From JACKBJ01 sp964549495 (GTDB lineage: Bacteria; Chloroflexota; Anaerolineae; Epilineales; Epilineaceae), in assembly GCA_964549495.1 (NCBI GenBank), contig CAZJWJ010000096.1:1-20040 (forward strand): DNA of 20,040 nucleotides. Direction: 5' to 3'. Each line of letters begins with the position of its first letter. The first letter of the stretch is position 1. The position numbers and the translations under genes are program-made. The notes beneath the pieces are model-generated. The model saw only the letters and a program-made list of their open reading frames with translations, did no database searches and was not told the DNA's origin. Positions 1 through 7,081 of the stretch are shown one piece after another.

Positions 1-536
1 TGCCGATCGGCGTGGCCGACGTGATCGGGGTCGAGGTAATGCGGAGCGCCCAGCTGGCGACCGGTCCAACGGACGGCAAAGCGGTCGTGGATGCCCAGGA
101 TGACCGGCGGGGGCAGGGTGATCGGCGTCGGGGTCGGGCCCGCGGCTGCCGCTTGGGGTGGCAGACGCTCGAGATCGACCATCAGATCGGTCCGCTGGCC
201 ATCCTTCTCGACGTAGAGCTCCGTCAGGAAGGGATCGATGCGCAGCCAGACGTCGACGAAACAGACGCCGTTTTCGGCGCCGGTGCGGACGACGAAGGGG
301 CCGTCGTCAGGCGCGGGCGTGCCCAGCGGGTCCACTGGAGTATCCGAGGTTCCGAGCCACCAAGGGGATTGGAGCGACCGCGGTGATCGGGGCTCGAGCG
401 GGTCGGCTCGACCGACTGGAGTGGCCAGGATCAACGGAAGGAGCAGCGCGAGCATGGCGCATATCACGAGCCGGCCCGGGCGAGCCGGAGAGCCGGCATC
501 GGGGACTCGACCCGACTGGGCGCTGGAGCGGTTCAT
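1..536 (-). CDS. Secreted protein of unknown function, 3' end outside the window
   Basis: Reading the minus strand from an ATG at 536 gives 178 uninterrupted codons that run off the left edge, so the gene is partial. The N-terminus has a long basic lead (about 22 residues) and a hydrophobic stretch, LVICAMLALLLPLILA, ending near a plausible signal-peptidase site (VGRA-DP). The mature part is rich in proline and acidic residues, with a proline-threonine linker (GPTPTPITLPPP), and I recognise no domain. It starts 25 bases after the stop of the larger secreted protein upstream, so the two are probably cotranscribed. No clear Shine-Dalgarno sequence is seen. Export is inferred from the signal peptide; function is unknown. 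Confidence 0.7.
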   Translation of the reverse strand, partial: MNRSSAQSGRVPDAGSPARPGRLVICAMLALLLPLILATPVGRADPLEPRSPRSLQSPWWLGTSDTPVDPLGTPAPDDGPFVVRTGAENGVCFVDVWLRIDPFLTELYVEKDGQRTDLMVDLERLPPQAAAAGPTPTPITLPPPVILGIHDRFAVRWTGRQLGAPHYLDPDHVGHADR

Positions 537-561
537 GATCGCGATCCCGATCCGGAGTGGC

Positions 562-2385
562 TCAGCGGAGCCAGGCGGAGGGAGAGGAGAGCTGCTGCAG
601 GCGGGCGAGGGCGCGCGGGCCCGGCGGGGCGAGCGCGGATGCGGCACTGGCCAGGCGGCCTGGTGACGCGAGCGCGGCGGACAAGGGCGATCCGTAGGGC
701 ACCGGGAAGGCGTTGTAGGTGACGCTGTCCTTGCCCGCGCGGGCGATGGTGGCGGTGACGGCCAAGCGCTCGCCGCCGATGCTCTGGACGACGGCCGAGC
801 CCTGGAAGTCGCGCCGGCCGGCCAATTCCGGCAGCGCGCCGGTATAGAAGGTGGCGGCCCGATAGGGCTGGATGGTCAGCTGCTGGCTGGCGATGGGGCC
901 GGCCGGCTGGAAAGCGCCGATCGGCTCGACGAAGGTGACCTTGACGGTGGCCGGGCGATCGTCGACGTTCATGACCTGGATGCCGGTGCTAGCGGCGGGA
1001 TAGATGGCGCCGGAGGGCCAGCCGCCGTCGTGCATGACCATCGGCAGGGCCGCCGTGGCGGCCGTGTCCTCGTAGCGAACGGCTTGATAGGCATCGGTGG
1101 TGGCCACGCGCAAGCCGGGATCGACCTGGAAGTCGTTGACCATGGCCACGATCGAGCCGGGCGTCGAGGGGTCGACCTCGATGACCGCCGAGCCGAAGCA
1201 TTGGGGCAGGAGGCGCGGGTCGCCGCTGGAGCCGGGTGCCTGGATGCGCGGGGTGGTGGCCGGCGATGGGCGGCCGATCTGATAGAGCACCGCGTTCTCC
1301 AGCGGCCCCACCTCGATCAGGGGGTTGCCGCCGTCGTCCAGGTGCGCCACCGCTCCGCCGGCCTGGGCGGCGCATTGGCCGCCGGAGAGCTCGGAGACGT
1401 AGTAGGTGGCATTCAGGCGCAGCGCGCGCTGGGGATCGGGATTGACCACCGACACGCCGGTGATCCCGTACCAATGGCTGCGGAAGAGGGGCACGAAGAG
1501 GCGGTTGCTGCGCTCCTCGAGCGGAATGCCCGGATAGGCCGAGACGGCGAAGCTGTCGAACTGCTCCGGAGCGGCGTTCATCATCGACAAGCTGGCGAAG
1601 CTCTCCGCCGCCAGGGCGTTGCCGGGTTCGGCCTCCAGCATCACCCAGCCCACGCTGCCTTCGTAGCGATCGGGTCGATCGGGTTCGTCGAAGACCGGGT
1701 CGTCCAGGTCGATGTCCCAGGTGCCGCCCTCGCCGCGAGGCTGGCCGAGGCCGGCCGTGCCCTGTGGCGAGGTCGTGACCGGCGGGTTCGGCCGGCTCTG
1801 GTAGACCCGGCGCCTGTCGATCAGCTCCCAGGACCAGACCTTGGAGTGGAAGGTGGCGCGGATGCCGGAGGTGGTGGTGACGCTCTCGACCGAGATCAGC
1901 GAGCTGACCTCGGTGCCGCCTGCCTGCTTGGTGAAGCCGCGCACGGCCAAGGGCACCACGACCTGCCGGGAGACGGGCACGTCGGTGTAGGCCACCGCCG
2001 AGTCGTTGAAGGGCTCCTCGGTGAAGTTGACCGCCGCGGCGGCCCGATCCGACTCGACGATCACGGCAAAGCGGTCGAGCGGCTCGCCCTGCTCGGTGGC
2101 GTCGAAGCGCTCCACGGCCCAGGGTGGCACGCCTTCCCGCTCGACCACCCGCGGCGGACGCGGTGGATCGCCCGGCAGCTCGTAGAAGCGGGCGATGATG
2201 GTCGACGCGTTGCGCGGATCCAGGTTCTGGACCCAGAGGGTGGTATCCCCGCCGCCCCAGCGACCGGATTGGGGCGCTGCGGACAGACCCGAGGGGAGGC
2301 TGGCCATTCCGAGCGCGATGAAGAGCCCGGCCAAGATCGGCACGCCGAGCATCGCCGCTCGCATGCGGTCGGATCGTCGATCCAT
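562..2385 (-). CDS. Secreted protein with four related beta-rich repeat units
   Basis: The reading frame is open from 2511, but the ATG at 2385 is preferred: GGGAGG lies six bases upstream and the protein then begins with a signal peptide (basic start, hydrophobic VPILAGLFIALGMA, cut near LSAA). The product is 607 residues. It appears to hold four diverged units. Each starts with a strand like WVQNLDPRNASTIIARFYE (about residues 51, 161, 309 and 467). Units 2-4 carry a later GS-containing strand (YEGSVGWVML, FGSAVIEV, FQGSAVVQS); unit 1 has a looser counterpart (FAVIVE). The only two cysteines, 338 and 396, fall in unit 3 and could pair. The fold resembles the beta-sandwich repeats of bacterial surface proteins; no enzyme motif is visible. 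It is probably extracellular or envelope-bound, with an unknown ligand. The gene leads a pair of secreted-protein genes. Confidence 0.8.
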   Translation of the reverse strand: MDRRSDRMRAAMLGVPILAGLFIALGMASLPSGLSAAPQSGRWGGGDTTLWVQNLDPRNASTIIARFYELPGDPPRPPRVVEREGVPPWAVERFDATEQGEPLDRFAVIVESDRAAAAVNFTEEPFNDSAVAYTDVPVSRQVVVPLAVRGFTKQAGGTEVSSLISVESVTTTSGIRATFHSKVWSWELIDRRRVYQSRPNPPVTTSPQGTAGLGQPRGEGGTWDIDLDDPVFDEPDRPDRYEGSVGWVMLEAEPGNALAAESFASLSMMNAAPEQFDSFAVSAYPGIPLEERSNRLFVPLFRSHWYGITGVSVVNPDPQRALRLNATYYVSELSGGQCAAQAGGAVAHLDDGGNPLIEVGPLENAVLYQIGRPSPATTPRIQAPGSSGDPRLLPQCFGSAVIEVDPSTPGSIVAMVNDFQVDPGLRVATTDAYQAVRYEDTAATAALPMVMHDGGWPSGAIYPAASTGIQVMNVDDRPATVKVTFVEPIGAFQPAGPIASQQLTIQPYRAATFYTGALPELAGRRDFQGSAVVQSIGGERLAVTATIARAGKDSVTYNAFPVPYGSPLSAALASPGRLASAASALAPPGPRALARLQQLSSPSAWLR

Positions 2386-2528
2386 CTCCTGCCTCCCTGC
2401 TTCGGTGTGGGTGGTGATCGGGAAGCGGCCGGTCGATCGTTTACGGACCCGTAGCCGACCACCGGAGGCGAATGGGCTCGCCCGGCCACCTTGACGTGTC
2501 GAGACGGTCAAAGGATACGGCTACTTGT

Positions 2529-2544
2529 TTATCAGGGATTATCA
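2529..2544 (-). promoter_or_regulatory. TTATCA direct repeat in an AT-rich patch upstream of the secreted-protein genes
   Basis: The 166 bases between the UDG stop (2552) and the start at 2385 include an unusually AT-rich patch at about 2516-2550. In it TTATCA occurs at 2529-2534 and again at 2539-2544, exactly one helical turn apart. Read on the minus strand this gives TGATAA-TCCC-TGATAA, and an overlapping GATAAT (2543-2538) could serve as a -10 box, though no good -35 pairs with it. A looser pair, TTGAC (2491-2495) and GTCAA (2507-2511), lies nearer the gene. This is the likely control region of the two secreted-protein genes; the exact promoter is not certain. Confidence 0.35.
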
Positions 2545-2551
2545 AAGTATG

Positions 2552-3193
2552 TCATGGGGTCGGCGCGGCGTCCGAACTCGCGTCGACCTCGAGGGCGTCG
2601 AGTCGGGCCTTGACGCTTTGGATGTCGGCCCAGGTGAGGGCCTTGGGAGAACCGGGATTGCGCGAGGGATTGCGCAGCAAGTAGGCCGGATGGAACATCG
2701 GCATCACCCGACGGCCGTTCCACTCGAACCACTGGCCGCGAATCTTCGTGATGCCCCGCTTGTCATCGAGGATGGACTGCACCGCCACGCCGCCGACCAG
2801 GATCACGACGGCCGGATCGACCAGCCGCAAGATCTCCATCAGGTAGGGCCGGTAGTACTCGATCTCCTCGGTGGTGGGCTTCCGATTGCCCGGCGGACGC
2901 CGGAAGACCGAGTTGGTCACGAAGGCCTCGCGCTCCGGATCGATGCCGGCGGCGCTCAGGATCTGATCGAGCAGCTTCCCGCTGCGTCCGACGAAGGGCT
3001 TGCCCAGGCGGTCCTCCTCGGCCCCCGGCCCCTCCCCGATCAGCATCAGCTCGGCCTCCGGATTGCCGCGGTAGACCACGACGTTGGTCCCGTGCTTGGC
3101 CAGGGGATCCTCCTCCAGGCCTTCGAGCGCCGCGACGAGGTCGGAGAGGCGCTCGAAGCGCAAGGGCTCGGCGAAGAGGTCGATCTGCATCAT
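2552..3193 (-). CDS. Family 4-type uracil-DNA glycosylase lacking the Fe-S cysteines
   Basis: The 213-residue protein has the UDG superfamily motifs of family 4: GEGPGAEED (residues 53-61), KPFVGRSGKLLD, TNSVFRRPPGNRKPT (93-107) and the C-terminal HPAYLLRNP (168-176). It should remove uracil from DNA to start base-excision repair of deaminated cytosine, a particular need in a GC-rich genome. Family 4 enzymes normally bind a 4Fe-4S cluster through four cysteines. This protein has none: the N-terminal CxxC position reads LEGLEEDPL, the KCRPPGNR position reads FRRPPGNR, and CRPYL reads YRPYL. The start ATG at 3193 overlaps the truC stop (ATGA), so translation is probably coupled. The length is normal. 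Superfamily assignment is firm; activity is inferred. Confidence 0.9.
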   Translation of the reverse strand: MMQIDLFAEPLRFERLSDLVAALEGLEEDPLAKHGTNVVVYRGNPEAELMLIGEGPGAEEDRLGKPFVGRSGKLLDQILSAAGIDPEREAFVTNSVFRRPPGNRKPTTEEIEYYRPYLMEILRLVDPAVVILVGGVAVQSILDDKRGITKIRGQWFEWNGRRVMPMFHPAYLLRNPSRNPGSPKALTWADIQSVKARLDALEVDASSDAAPTP

Positions 3194-3930
3194 CTCGCTC
3201 CGGATCGATCGGGGCGCGGGATGCTGCCGGGGTCGATGCCCGGGATGCGGTCCAAGCAGTCGAGCAGGTCGGCCGGCATGGGGGCTTCCAGCTCGAGTCG
3301 GCGATCGTCGATGGGATGGCGGAAGGACAGGCGCCAGGCGTGCAGGAAGAGTCGGGGCAGGCCGTAAGCCTCGCGGAATCGCTGGTTGATCCGGCCCTTG
3401 CCGTGGGTCGTGTCGCCCAGGATCTGATGTCGCAGATGCGCCATGTGGCGACGGATCTGGTGATGACGACCGGTATCGATCTCCACCGCCAGCAGGGAGC
3501 AGCCTTCACCCCGGGCAAGCCGCCGCCACCGCGTCGAGGCCGGCTGAGGCTGACCCCGTTCGTCGCTCAGCGGACGTTCGGTCCGACCGCGCTCCGGGGC
3601 CTCTCCGCGCACCAGGGCCAGGTAGACCTTGCGCGCATCCGGCGCGGCCAGCGAGGCTTGCAGTCCCGCCGCGGCCGGCTTGCTGAGGCCCATGGCCACC
3701 AGGCCGGAAGCCGGTCGGTCGATGCGGTGGATCGGGTAGACATATTGCCCGATCTGGTCTCGCAGCTGCTGCAACAGCGCGCTGCGATCGGGCGAGTTGT
3801 CGGCGCGATGCACCAGCAATCCGGATGGCTTGTCGGTCACGACGAGGTGCTCGTCCAGGTAGTGGATGGGCAGGGGCTCGGCCGGATCGGGCACGGAGGT
3901 CCCCGCATCATCCTTGTCAGCGATGGCCAA
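3190..3930 (-). CDS. truC: tRNA pseudouridine synthase of the RluA family, TruC-like
   Basis: The product isomerises uridine to pseudouridine in RNA; close resemblance to TruC suggests U65 of tRNA. Characteristic stretches are YLDEHLVVTDKPSGLLVHR near the N-terminus, the catalytic motif HRIDRPASG (residues 68-76, catalytic Asp71), MGLS after it, and TGRHHQIRRHMAHLRH (153-168), all in TruC order. There is no S4 domain, as in TruC. The open frame reaches 4299, but that would overlap the upstream secreted-protein gene. I choose the TTG at 3930, with AAAGGAG seven bases upstream, giving 246 residues. That ribosome site lies inside a perfect hairpin (3931-3959). The stop overlaps the UDG start by four bases, so the two genes form a coupled pair. 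Confidence 0.85.
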   Translation of the reverse strand: MAIADKDDAGTSVPDPAEPLPIHYLDEHLVVTDKPSGLLVHRADNSPDRSALLQQLRDQIGQYVYPIHRIDRPASGLVAMGLSKPAAAGLQASLAAPDARKVYLALVRGEAPERGRTERPLSDERGQPQPASTRWRRLARGEGCSLLAVEIDTGRHHQIRRHMAHLRHQILGDTTHGKGRINQRFREAYGLPRLFLHAWRLSFRHPIDDRRLELEAPMPADLLDCLDRIPGIDPGSIPRPDRSGAR

Positions 3931-3959
3931 ACGCCCGCTCCTTTCCGAAGAGCGGGCGT
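3931..3959 (-). promoter_or_regulatory. Hairpin containing the ribosome-binding site of truC
   Basis: ACGCCCGCTC (3931-3940) and GAGCGGGCGT (3950-3959) form a perfect 10-bp stem with a 9-base loop. On the minus strand it reads stem, loop TTCGGAAAG, stem GAGCGGGCGT, then immediately the TTG start of truC. The AAAG of the ribosome site is in the loop and the GAG in the stem, so folding would hide it. The hairpin lies 24 bases after the stop of the upstream gene and is followed by only three T bases, so it is a weak candidate terminator and a good candidate translational control element. Confidence 0.7.
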
Positions 3960-3983
3960 CCGATCCGAGCTCGTCGAGTCGAC

Positions 3984-4565
3984 TCAAGGGCAAGGCGCCG
4001 TGCCCACCGGCCAGGCGATGTAGTTGCCCAGCACCAGCTTGGTCGTGGTCCGGTTGCCACGCACCGAACTGATCACGCGGGTGGCGTAGGCACTGTAATT
4101 GCCCCGCATCGACTCGCTGTTGAGCATGAAGCCCCGGATGAGCGAGGGGCGCGTGCCATCCCCCGAGCCGCCGCCGTTTCCGCGGCAGGGTGCGCGCGTG
4201 CAGCGACGACTGCCGCCCGGACTCCCCGTGTCCTGGCTGGCCTCGCGGCAGCGGAAGATCCACTTGCCGTCGGCCACCTGGGCGCGGCCCGTGGCACAAC
4301 CGCCCTCGGAGGAGGAAAAGGAACCGCCCTTCGTCCCGAAGAGCGAAACCTCTTCGACGAAGCGGCCATCATCGGTGATCGTCACCTGAACCGATCCGCC
4401 GTCGTCGGTGACCCCGCACCAGGCGCCGGGCACGGGATCGAGCTGCGGGGCGCGCTGGGCGGTCGCGGGTCGAGGGGAAGCGGCCAGCAGCAAGAGGGGA
4501 AGGGCGAGCGCGAGACAGGTCGCGAGGCGCGAGAGGGAAGCGGGGGCGAAGCGGCGGTCGAGCAT
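3984..4565 (-). CDS. Small secreted cysteine-containing protein of unknown function
   Basis: The ATG at 4565 is chosen over earlier in-frame ones because TTGGAG lies seven bases upstream and the protein then opens with a clean signal peptide (LATCLALALPLLLLAASPRPATA, cut before QRAP). The mature part, about 155 residues, begins with PGAWCGVTDDGG and ends with IAWPVGTAPCP. It has six cysteines (in WCG, GGCA, FRCR, RRCT, APCR and the final APCP), enough for three disulphides, and a glycine-serine-rich loop. The alternating pattern (VQVTITDDGRFVEEVSLF, later SLIRGFMLNSES and GNYSAYATR) suggests a small beta sandwich like those common in secreted proteins of filamentous and soil bacteria. No catalytic motif is seen. 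It has its own promoter, and truC follows 53 bases downstream. Confidence 0.75.
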   Translation of the reverse strand: MLDRRFAPASLSRLATCLALALPLLLLAASPRPATAQRAPQLDPVPGAWCGVTDDGGSVQVTITDDGRFVEEVSLFGTKGGSFSSSEGGCATGRAQVADGKWIFRCREASQDTGSPGGSRRCTRAPCRGNGGGSGDGTRPSLIRGFMLNSESMRGNYSAYATRVISSVRGNRTTTKLVLGNYIAWPVGTAPCP

Positions 4566-4621
4566 GCTGGCACTCCAATCCTCATTCGGCCCGCGCGGCT
4601 CCGCGCGGCGCCGTGACCAGG

Positions 4622-4650
4622 AGTATAACATAGATGGCGCCGGCTCTCGA
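4622..4650 (-). promoter_or_regulatory. Extended -10 promoter for the 4565 gene (and perhaps truC-udg)
   Basis: On the minus strand TGTTATACT (4630-4622) is an extended -10 element with box TATACT. A weak -35, TCGAGA (4650-4645), matches four of six consensus bases at the ideal 17-base spacing. Transcription would start near 4615, giving a leader of about 50 bases that includes a small GCGCGG/CCGCGC stem before the Shine-Dalgarno sequence. Confidence 0.6.
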
Positions 4651-4679
4651 CCGGGGGGCTGCGGTGACATTCGCGCCGA

Positions 4680-4716
4680 ACGAAGCGAGGTGCCTTGCTG
4701 CGGAGTCGGGCTTCGT
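4680..4716 (-). terminator. Possible terminator hairpin after kynU
   Basis: ACGAAGC (4680-4686) and GCTTCGT (4710-4716) can pair as a 7-bp stem with a 23-base loop, starting eight bases beyond the kynU stop. There is no T-tract, so an intrinsic terminator is only a suggestion. Confidence 0.25.
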
Positions 4717-4724
4717 GAGGCCGT

Positions 4725-6017
4725 TCAGGTTACCGCGGCACGTCGATGGTACTCCGGCCGATCCCAATCGCCGCTCTCCAGGAGCGAGCCCAGAAGTTCC
4801 ACGGCGTCCCAGATGTCGACGTGGCGCAGGTAGAGCGGCGCCAGGCCGAAGCGCAGGATGTCCGGGCTGCGGAAGTCGCCCACCACGCCGCGGTCGATCA
4901 AGGCCCGAACGATGGCGTATCCATATGGATGGCGGAGCGAGACCTGACTGCCGCGTTCGGCCGGATCGCGCGGCGAGGCCAGCTGCAGGCCCGAGCCGGC
5001 GAGATCTCGCTCGACCAGGCCGATGAAGAGCTGGCCGAGGGCTTGGCTCTTGCGACGAAGCCTATCCAGATCCACCCCCTCCCAGACGTCCATCGCCGCA
5101 TCCAGCGCGGTCATCGCCAGGATGGATGGCGTGCCGCAGACCTGTCGGGCGATGCCCGGCGCCGGTTCGTAGTCGGCGTCGAAGTCGAAGGGCCGGGCGT
5201 GTCCCAGCCAACCGGTGAGGGTGGCCGGAAACACCTCCTGCAGTCGCTCGGCGATGTAGAGGAAGGCCGGCGCGCCGGGGCCGCCATTGAGGTACTTGTA
5301 GCCGCAGCCGACCGCGAGATCGGCACCGCTGCCTCGAAGGTCCACCGGCAGCGCGCCGGCACTGTGGGCCAAGTCCCAGAGCATGAGGGCGCCGGCGTCC
5401 TGGGCGGCGCGCGTGAAGGCCGCCATGTCCAAGAGCTGGCCGCTGCGGTAGTCGACCTGCGTCAGCATCACCACCGCCGTGTCCTCGCCGGCCGCGGCGC
5501 GCAGCAACTCGGGGTCGAGCTCGCCCTCCAGACGGCGCAGCTCGGCTCGTCCGTCGAGCAGATCCACCAATCCCTGGGCGATGTAGAGGTCGGTCGGAAA
5601 GTTGCCGGCCTGGCTCAAGATCACCCGCCGCTCCGGTCCCAGACGCAGGGCGCCCGCCAGGAGCTTGAAGAGGTTGATCGAAGTGCTGTCGGCCACCACG
5701 ACTTCATCCGGTCCGGCGCCGATGAGCGAGCCGATGCGCCGGCCCAGGCGCAGGGGCAGATCGATCCAGCCCGCCTCGTTCCAGCTGCCGATCAAGCCGC
5801 GTCCCCACTCCCTTGCGAGCAGGGCTTGCATGCGCTCCGGGAGGTGAGCCGGCAAGGGGCCGAGCGAGTTCCCATCCAGGTAGATCAAGCCCTCGGGCAG
5901 ATCGAAGCGCCGGCGAGCGAAGGCCAGCGGATCGCCGAGATCCAAGGCCTCACAGCCCTCGCGATCGCGGGGCAGGGGCCGACCGGTCAAGGCCTCGAAG
6001 TCCAGGGGCAGGGACAA
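4725..6017 (-). CDS. kynU: Kynureninase
   Basis: The 430-residue PLP enzyme cleaves L-kynurenine (or 3-hydroxykynurenine) to anthranilate (or 3-hydroxyanthranilate) and alanine in cytosolic tryptophan catabolism. It shows the kynureninase signatures IYLDGNSLGPLP (residues 45-56), WNEAGWIDLP, NFPTDLYIAQGL, the PLP-contacting DLAHSAGALP (215-224), the Schiff-base lysine in GYKYLNGGPG (Lys241) and TGWLGHARPFDF. Length is normal. The start is TTG at 6017 with GGAG seven bases upstream; there is no nearby ATG. No tryptophan dioxygenase or kynurenine formamidase gene lies next to it, so its partners must be elsewhere. It has its own promoter and is divergent from the HAD phosphatase gene. Other aminotransferase class V enzymes are excluded by these signatures. 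Confidence 0.95.
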   Translation of the reverse strand: MSLPLDFEALTGRPLPRDREGCEALDLGDPLAFARRRFDLPEGLIYLDGNSLGPLPAHLPERMQALLAREWGRGLIGSWNEAGWIDLPLRLGRRIGSLIGAGPDEVVVADSTSINLFKLLAGALRLGPERRVILSQAGNFPTDLYIAQGLVDLLDGRAELRRLEGELDPELLRAAAGEDTAVVMLTQVDYRSGQLLDMAAFTRAAQDAGALMLWDLAHSAGALPVDLRGSGADLAVGCGYKYLNGGPGAPAFLYIAERLQEVFPATLTGWLGHARPFDFDADYEPAPGIARQVCGTPSILAMTALDAAMDVWEGVDLDRLRRKSQALGQLFIGLVERDLAGSGLQLASPRDPAERGSQVSLRHPYGYAIVRALIDRGVVGDFRSPDILRFGLAPLYLRHVDIWDAVELLGSLLESGDWDRPEYHRRAAVT

Positions 6018-6044
6018 TGGGTCGCTCCGGGTGCTGAAGCCGGG

Positions 6045-6102
6045 CCCTCGAGCCCGGACGAAGCCGGCAAGGGACCGGCACGGGACCCGTCCCTCGAGCC
6101 CG
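6045..6102. repeat. 12-bp direct repeat in the kynU leader
   Basis: CCCTCGAGCCCG occurs at 6045-6056 and again at 6091-6102, 46 bases apart start to start. The copy at 6091-6102 covers the predicted kynU transcription start; the other lies in the leader inside an inverted repeat, CCGGGC (6040-6045) with GCCCGG (6052-6057). A paired operator for a kynU regulator is a possible reading. Confidence 0.5.
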
Positions 6103-6104
6103 CA

Positions 6105-6134
6105 AGCCTAACATGGGCAGGCGACGAAGGTCAA
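6105..6134 (-). promoter_or_regulatory. kynU promoter
   Basis: On the minus strand TTGACC (6134-6129) and TAGGCT (6110-6105) are spaced by 18 bases. The -35 matches five of six consensus bases. The same -10 hexamer, TAGGCT, is seen in the promoter before the nucleotidyltransferase gene at 12880. The start point would be near 6098, leaving a leader of about 80 bases. Confidence 0.6.
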
Positions 6135-6221
6135 CGCTCTCGCGCCGGTTGCCTGCTTGGCGCCTCGCCCTAGACGGTGGGTCCGCGCTGGCCGAGCGGA
6201 GCGATCGCCAGCGCGCCAGGC

Positions 6222-6230
6222 TGCTATGAT
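6222..6230 (+). promoter_or_regulatory. Extended -10 promoter, leaderless start for the HAD phosphatase
   Basis: TGCTATGAT is an extended -10 element. Its end is seven bases before the ATG at 6238, so transcription would begin at or next to the start codon. No Shine-Dalgarno sequence and no good -35 box are present. The identical nonamer precedes the sigma factor gene at 15005. Confidence 0.6.
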
Positions 6231-6237
6231 CTAGGCC

Positions 6238-7059
6238 ATGTCGCGGATGCGCTTGATCGCCACCGATCTCGACGGCACCTTGCTCGGCTCGGACGAAGGG
6301 GTCTCGGCTCGCAACCTGCGCGCGCTTCGCGCGGCACGGGAGGCGGGCGTGGCCGTGGTCCTGGTCACGGGCCGGCCGCCTCGCTGGGTTCGGGGTCTGG
6401 CACGAGAGCTCGATCTGGGCACGCCGGCCATCTGCGCCAACGGCGCCATCGTCTATGATGCCGAGGCCGGCCGCATCCTCGAACACCGGCCCATGGCGCC
6501 CGAGCTGGCCTGCGAGATCGTCACCACGCTGCGCCGCGCGGTGCCCGGCGTGCAGTTCGCCTTCGAGATGGGCTTGGTCTTCGGGCACGAGCCGAGCTAT
6601 CGACCGCTGACCAGCCGGCCGATGCCCGAGGAGATGCGCGTCGGCGACGCGCTCGAATTGGCCGGTCAACCCGTGACCAAGGTCCTGGCGCGACACGACG
6701 AGCGGGACGCGGCCGGGCTGGCCGAGGCCTTGGGCGAGGCCCTGCGCCGTCGTTCCGAGCCCACCTGGTCCACCCCCTACCTCCTGGAGATCGCGGCCGC
6801 CGGCATCGACAAGGGCCGGGCCCTGGCCGGGATCTGCCGCGGCATGGGCATCCCGGCCGAGTCGGTGGTGGCCTTCGGCGACATGCCCAACGACCTCTCG
6901 ATGCTGCGCTGGGCCGGCATCGGCGTGGCGATGGGCAATGCCGACCCGCGCGTGACCGCTTGCGCCGAGCGCATCGCCGAGCGCAACGACCGCGATGGCG
7001 TGGCGCGTGTGATCGAGGAGCTGCTGGAATTGCCAGGCTCGCGGAGCGCCAAGTCCTAG
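6238..7059 (+). CDS. Cof-type HAD-superfamily phosphatase
   Basis: The 273-residue protein is a cytosolic HAD hydrolase with a type IIB cap, a family that dephosphorylates small sugar phosphates or cofactor precursors. All four motifs are present: DLDGTLL (nucleophile Asp10, acid Asp12), TGRPP (Thr44), Lys192 in the GIDKGRAL segment typical of Cof proteins, and GDMPNDLSML (Asp215, Asp219). The substrate cannot be told from sequence. The gene stands alone between a divergent kynU and the CRP-like gene and appears to be translated from a leaderless message (see the promoter at 6222). Met4 is an alternative start. Confidence 0.9.
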   Translation: MSRMRLIATDLDGTLLGSDEGVSARNLRALRAAREAGVAVVLVTGRPPRWVRGLARELDLGTPAICANGAIVYDAEAGRILEHRPMAPELACEIVTTLRRAVPGVQFAFEMGLVFGHEPSYRPLTSRPMPEEMRVGDALELAGQPVTKVLARHDERDAAGLAEALGEALRRRSEPTWSTPYLLEIAAAGIDKGRALAGICRGMGIPAESVVAFGDMPNDLSMLRWAGIGVAMGNADPRVTACAERIAERNDRDGVARVIEELLELPGSRSAKS

Positions 7060-7081
7060 ATCGATCTCGCACTGCAAACCG

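Noticed and set aside
2386..2511. N-terminal extension of the secreted repeat protein from 2511
   Set aside because: It would place 42 residues before the signal peptide, and the ATG at 2385 has a good ribosome site.
3190..4299. Long form of the pseudouridine synthase starting at 4299
   Set aside because: Its first 120 or so residues are a shadow frame of the secreted-protein gene ending at 3984; the TTG at 3930 has a ribosome site and matches TruC length.
4623..4632. Plus-strand TATAAC as a promoter
   Set aside because: No plausible plus-strand gene follows; the same bases fit a minus-strand extended -10 element in front of a real gene.
4746..6173. A 475-codon open frame on the plus strand opposite kynU
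   Set aside because: The minus strand here encodes kynureninase with all family motifs; the plus-strand product has no recognisable domain.
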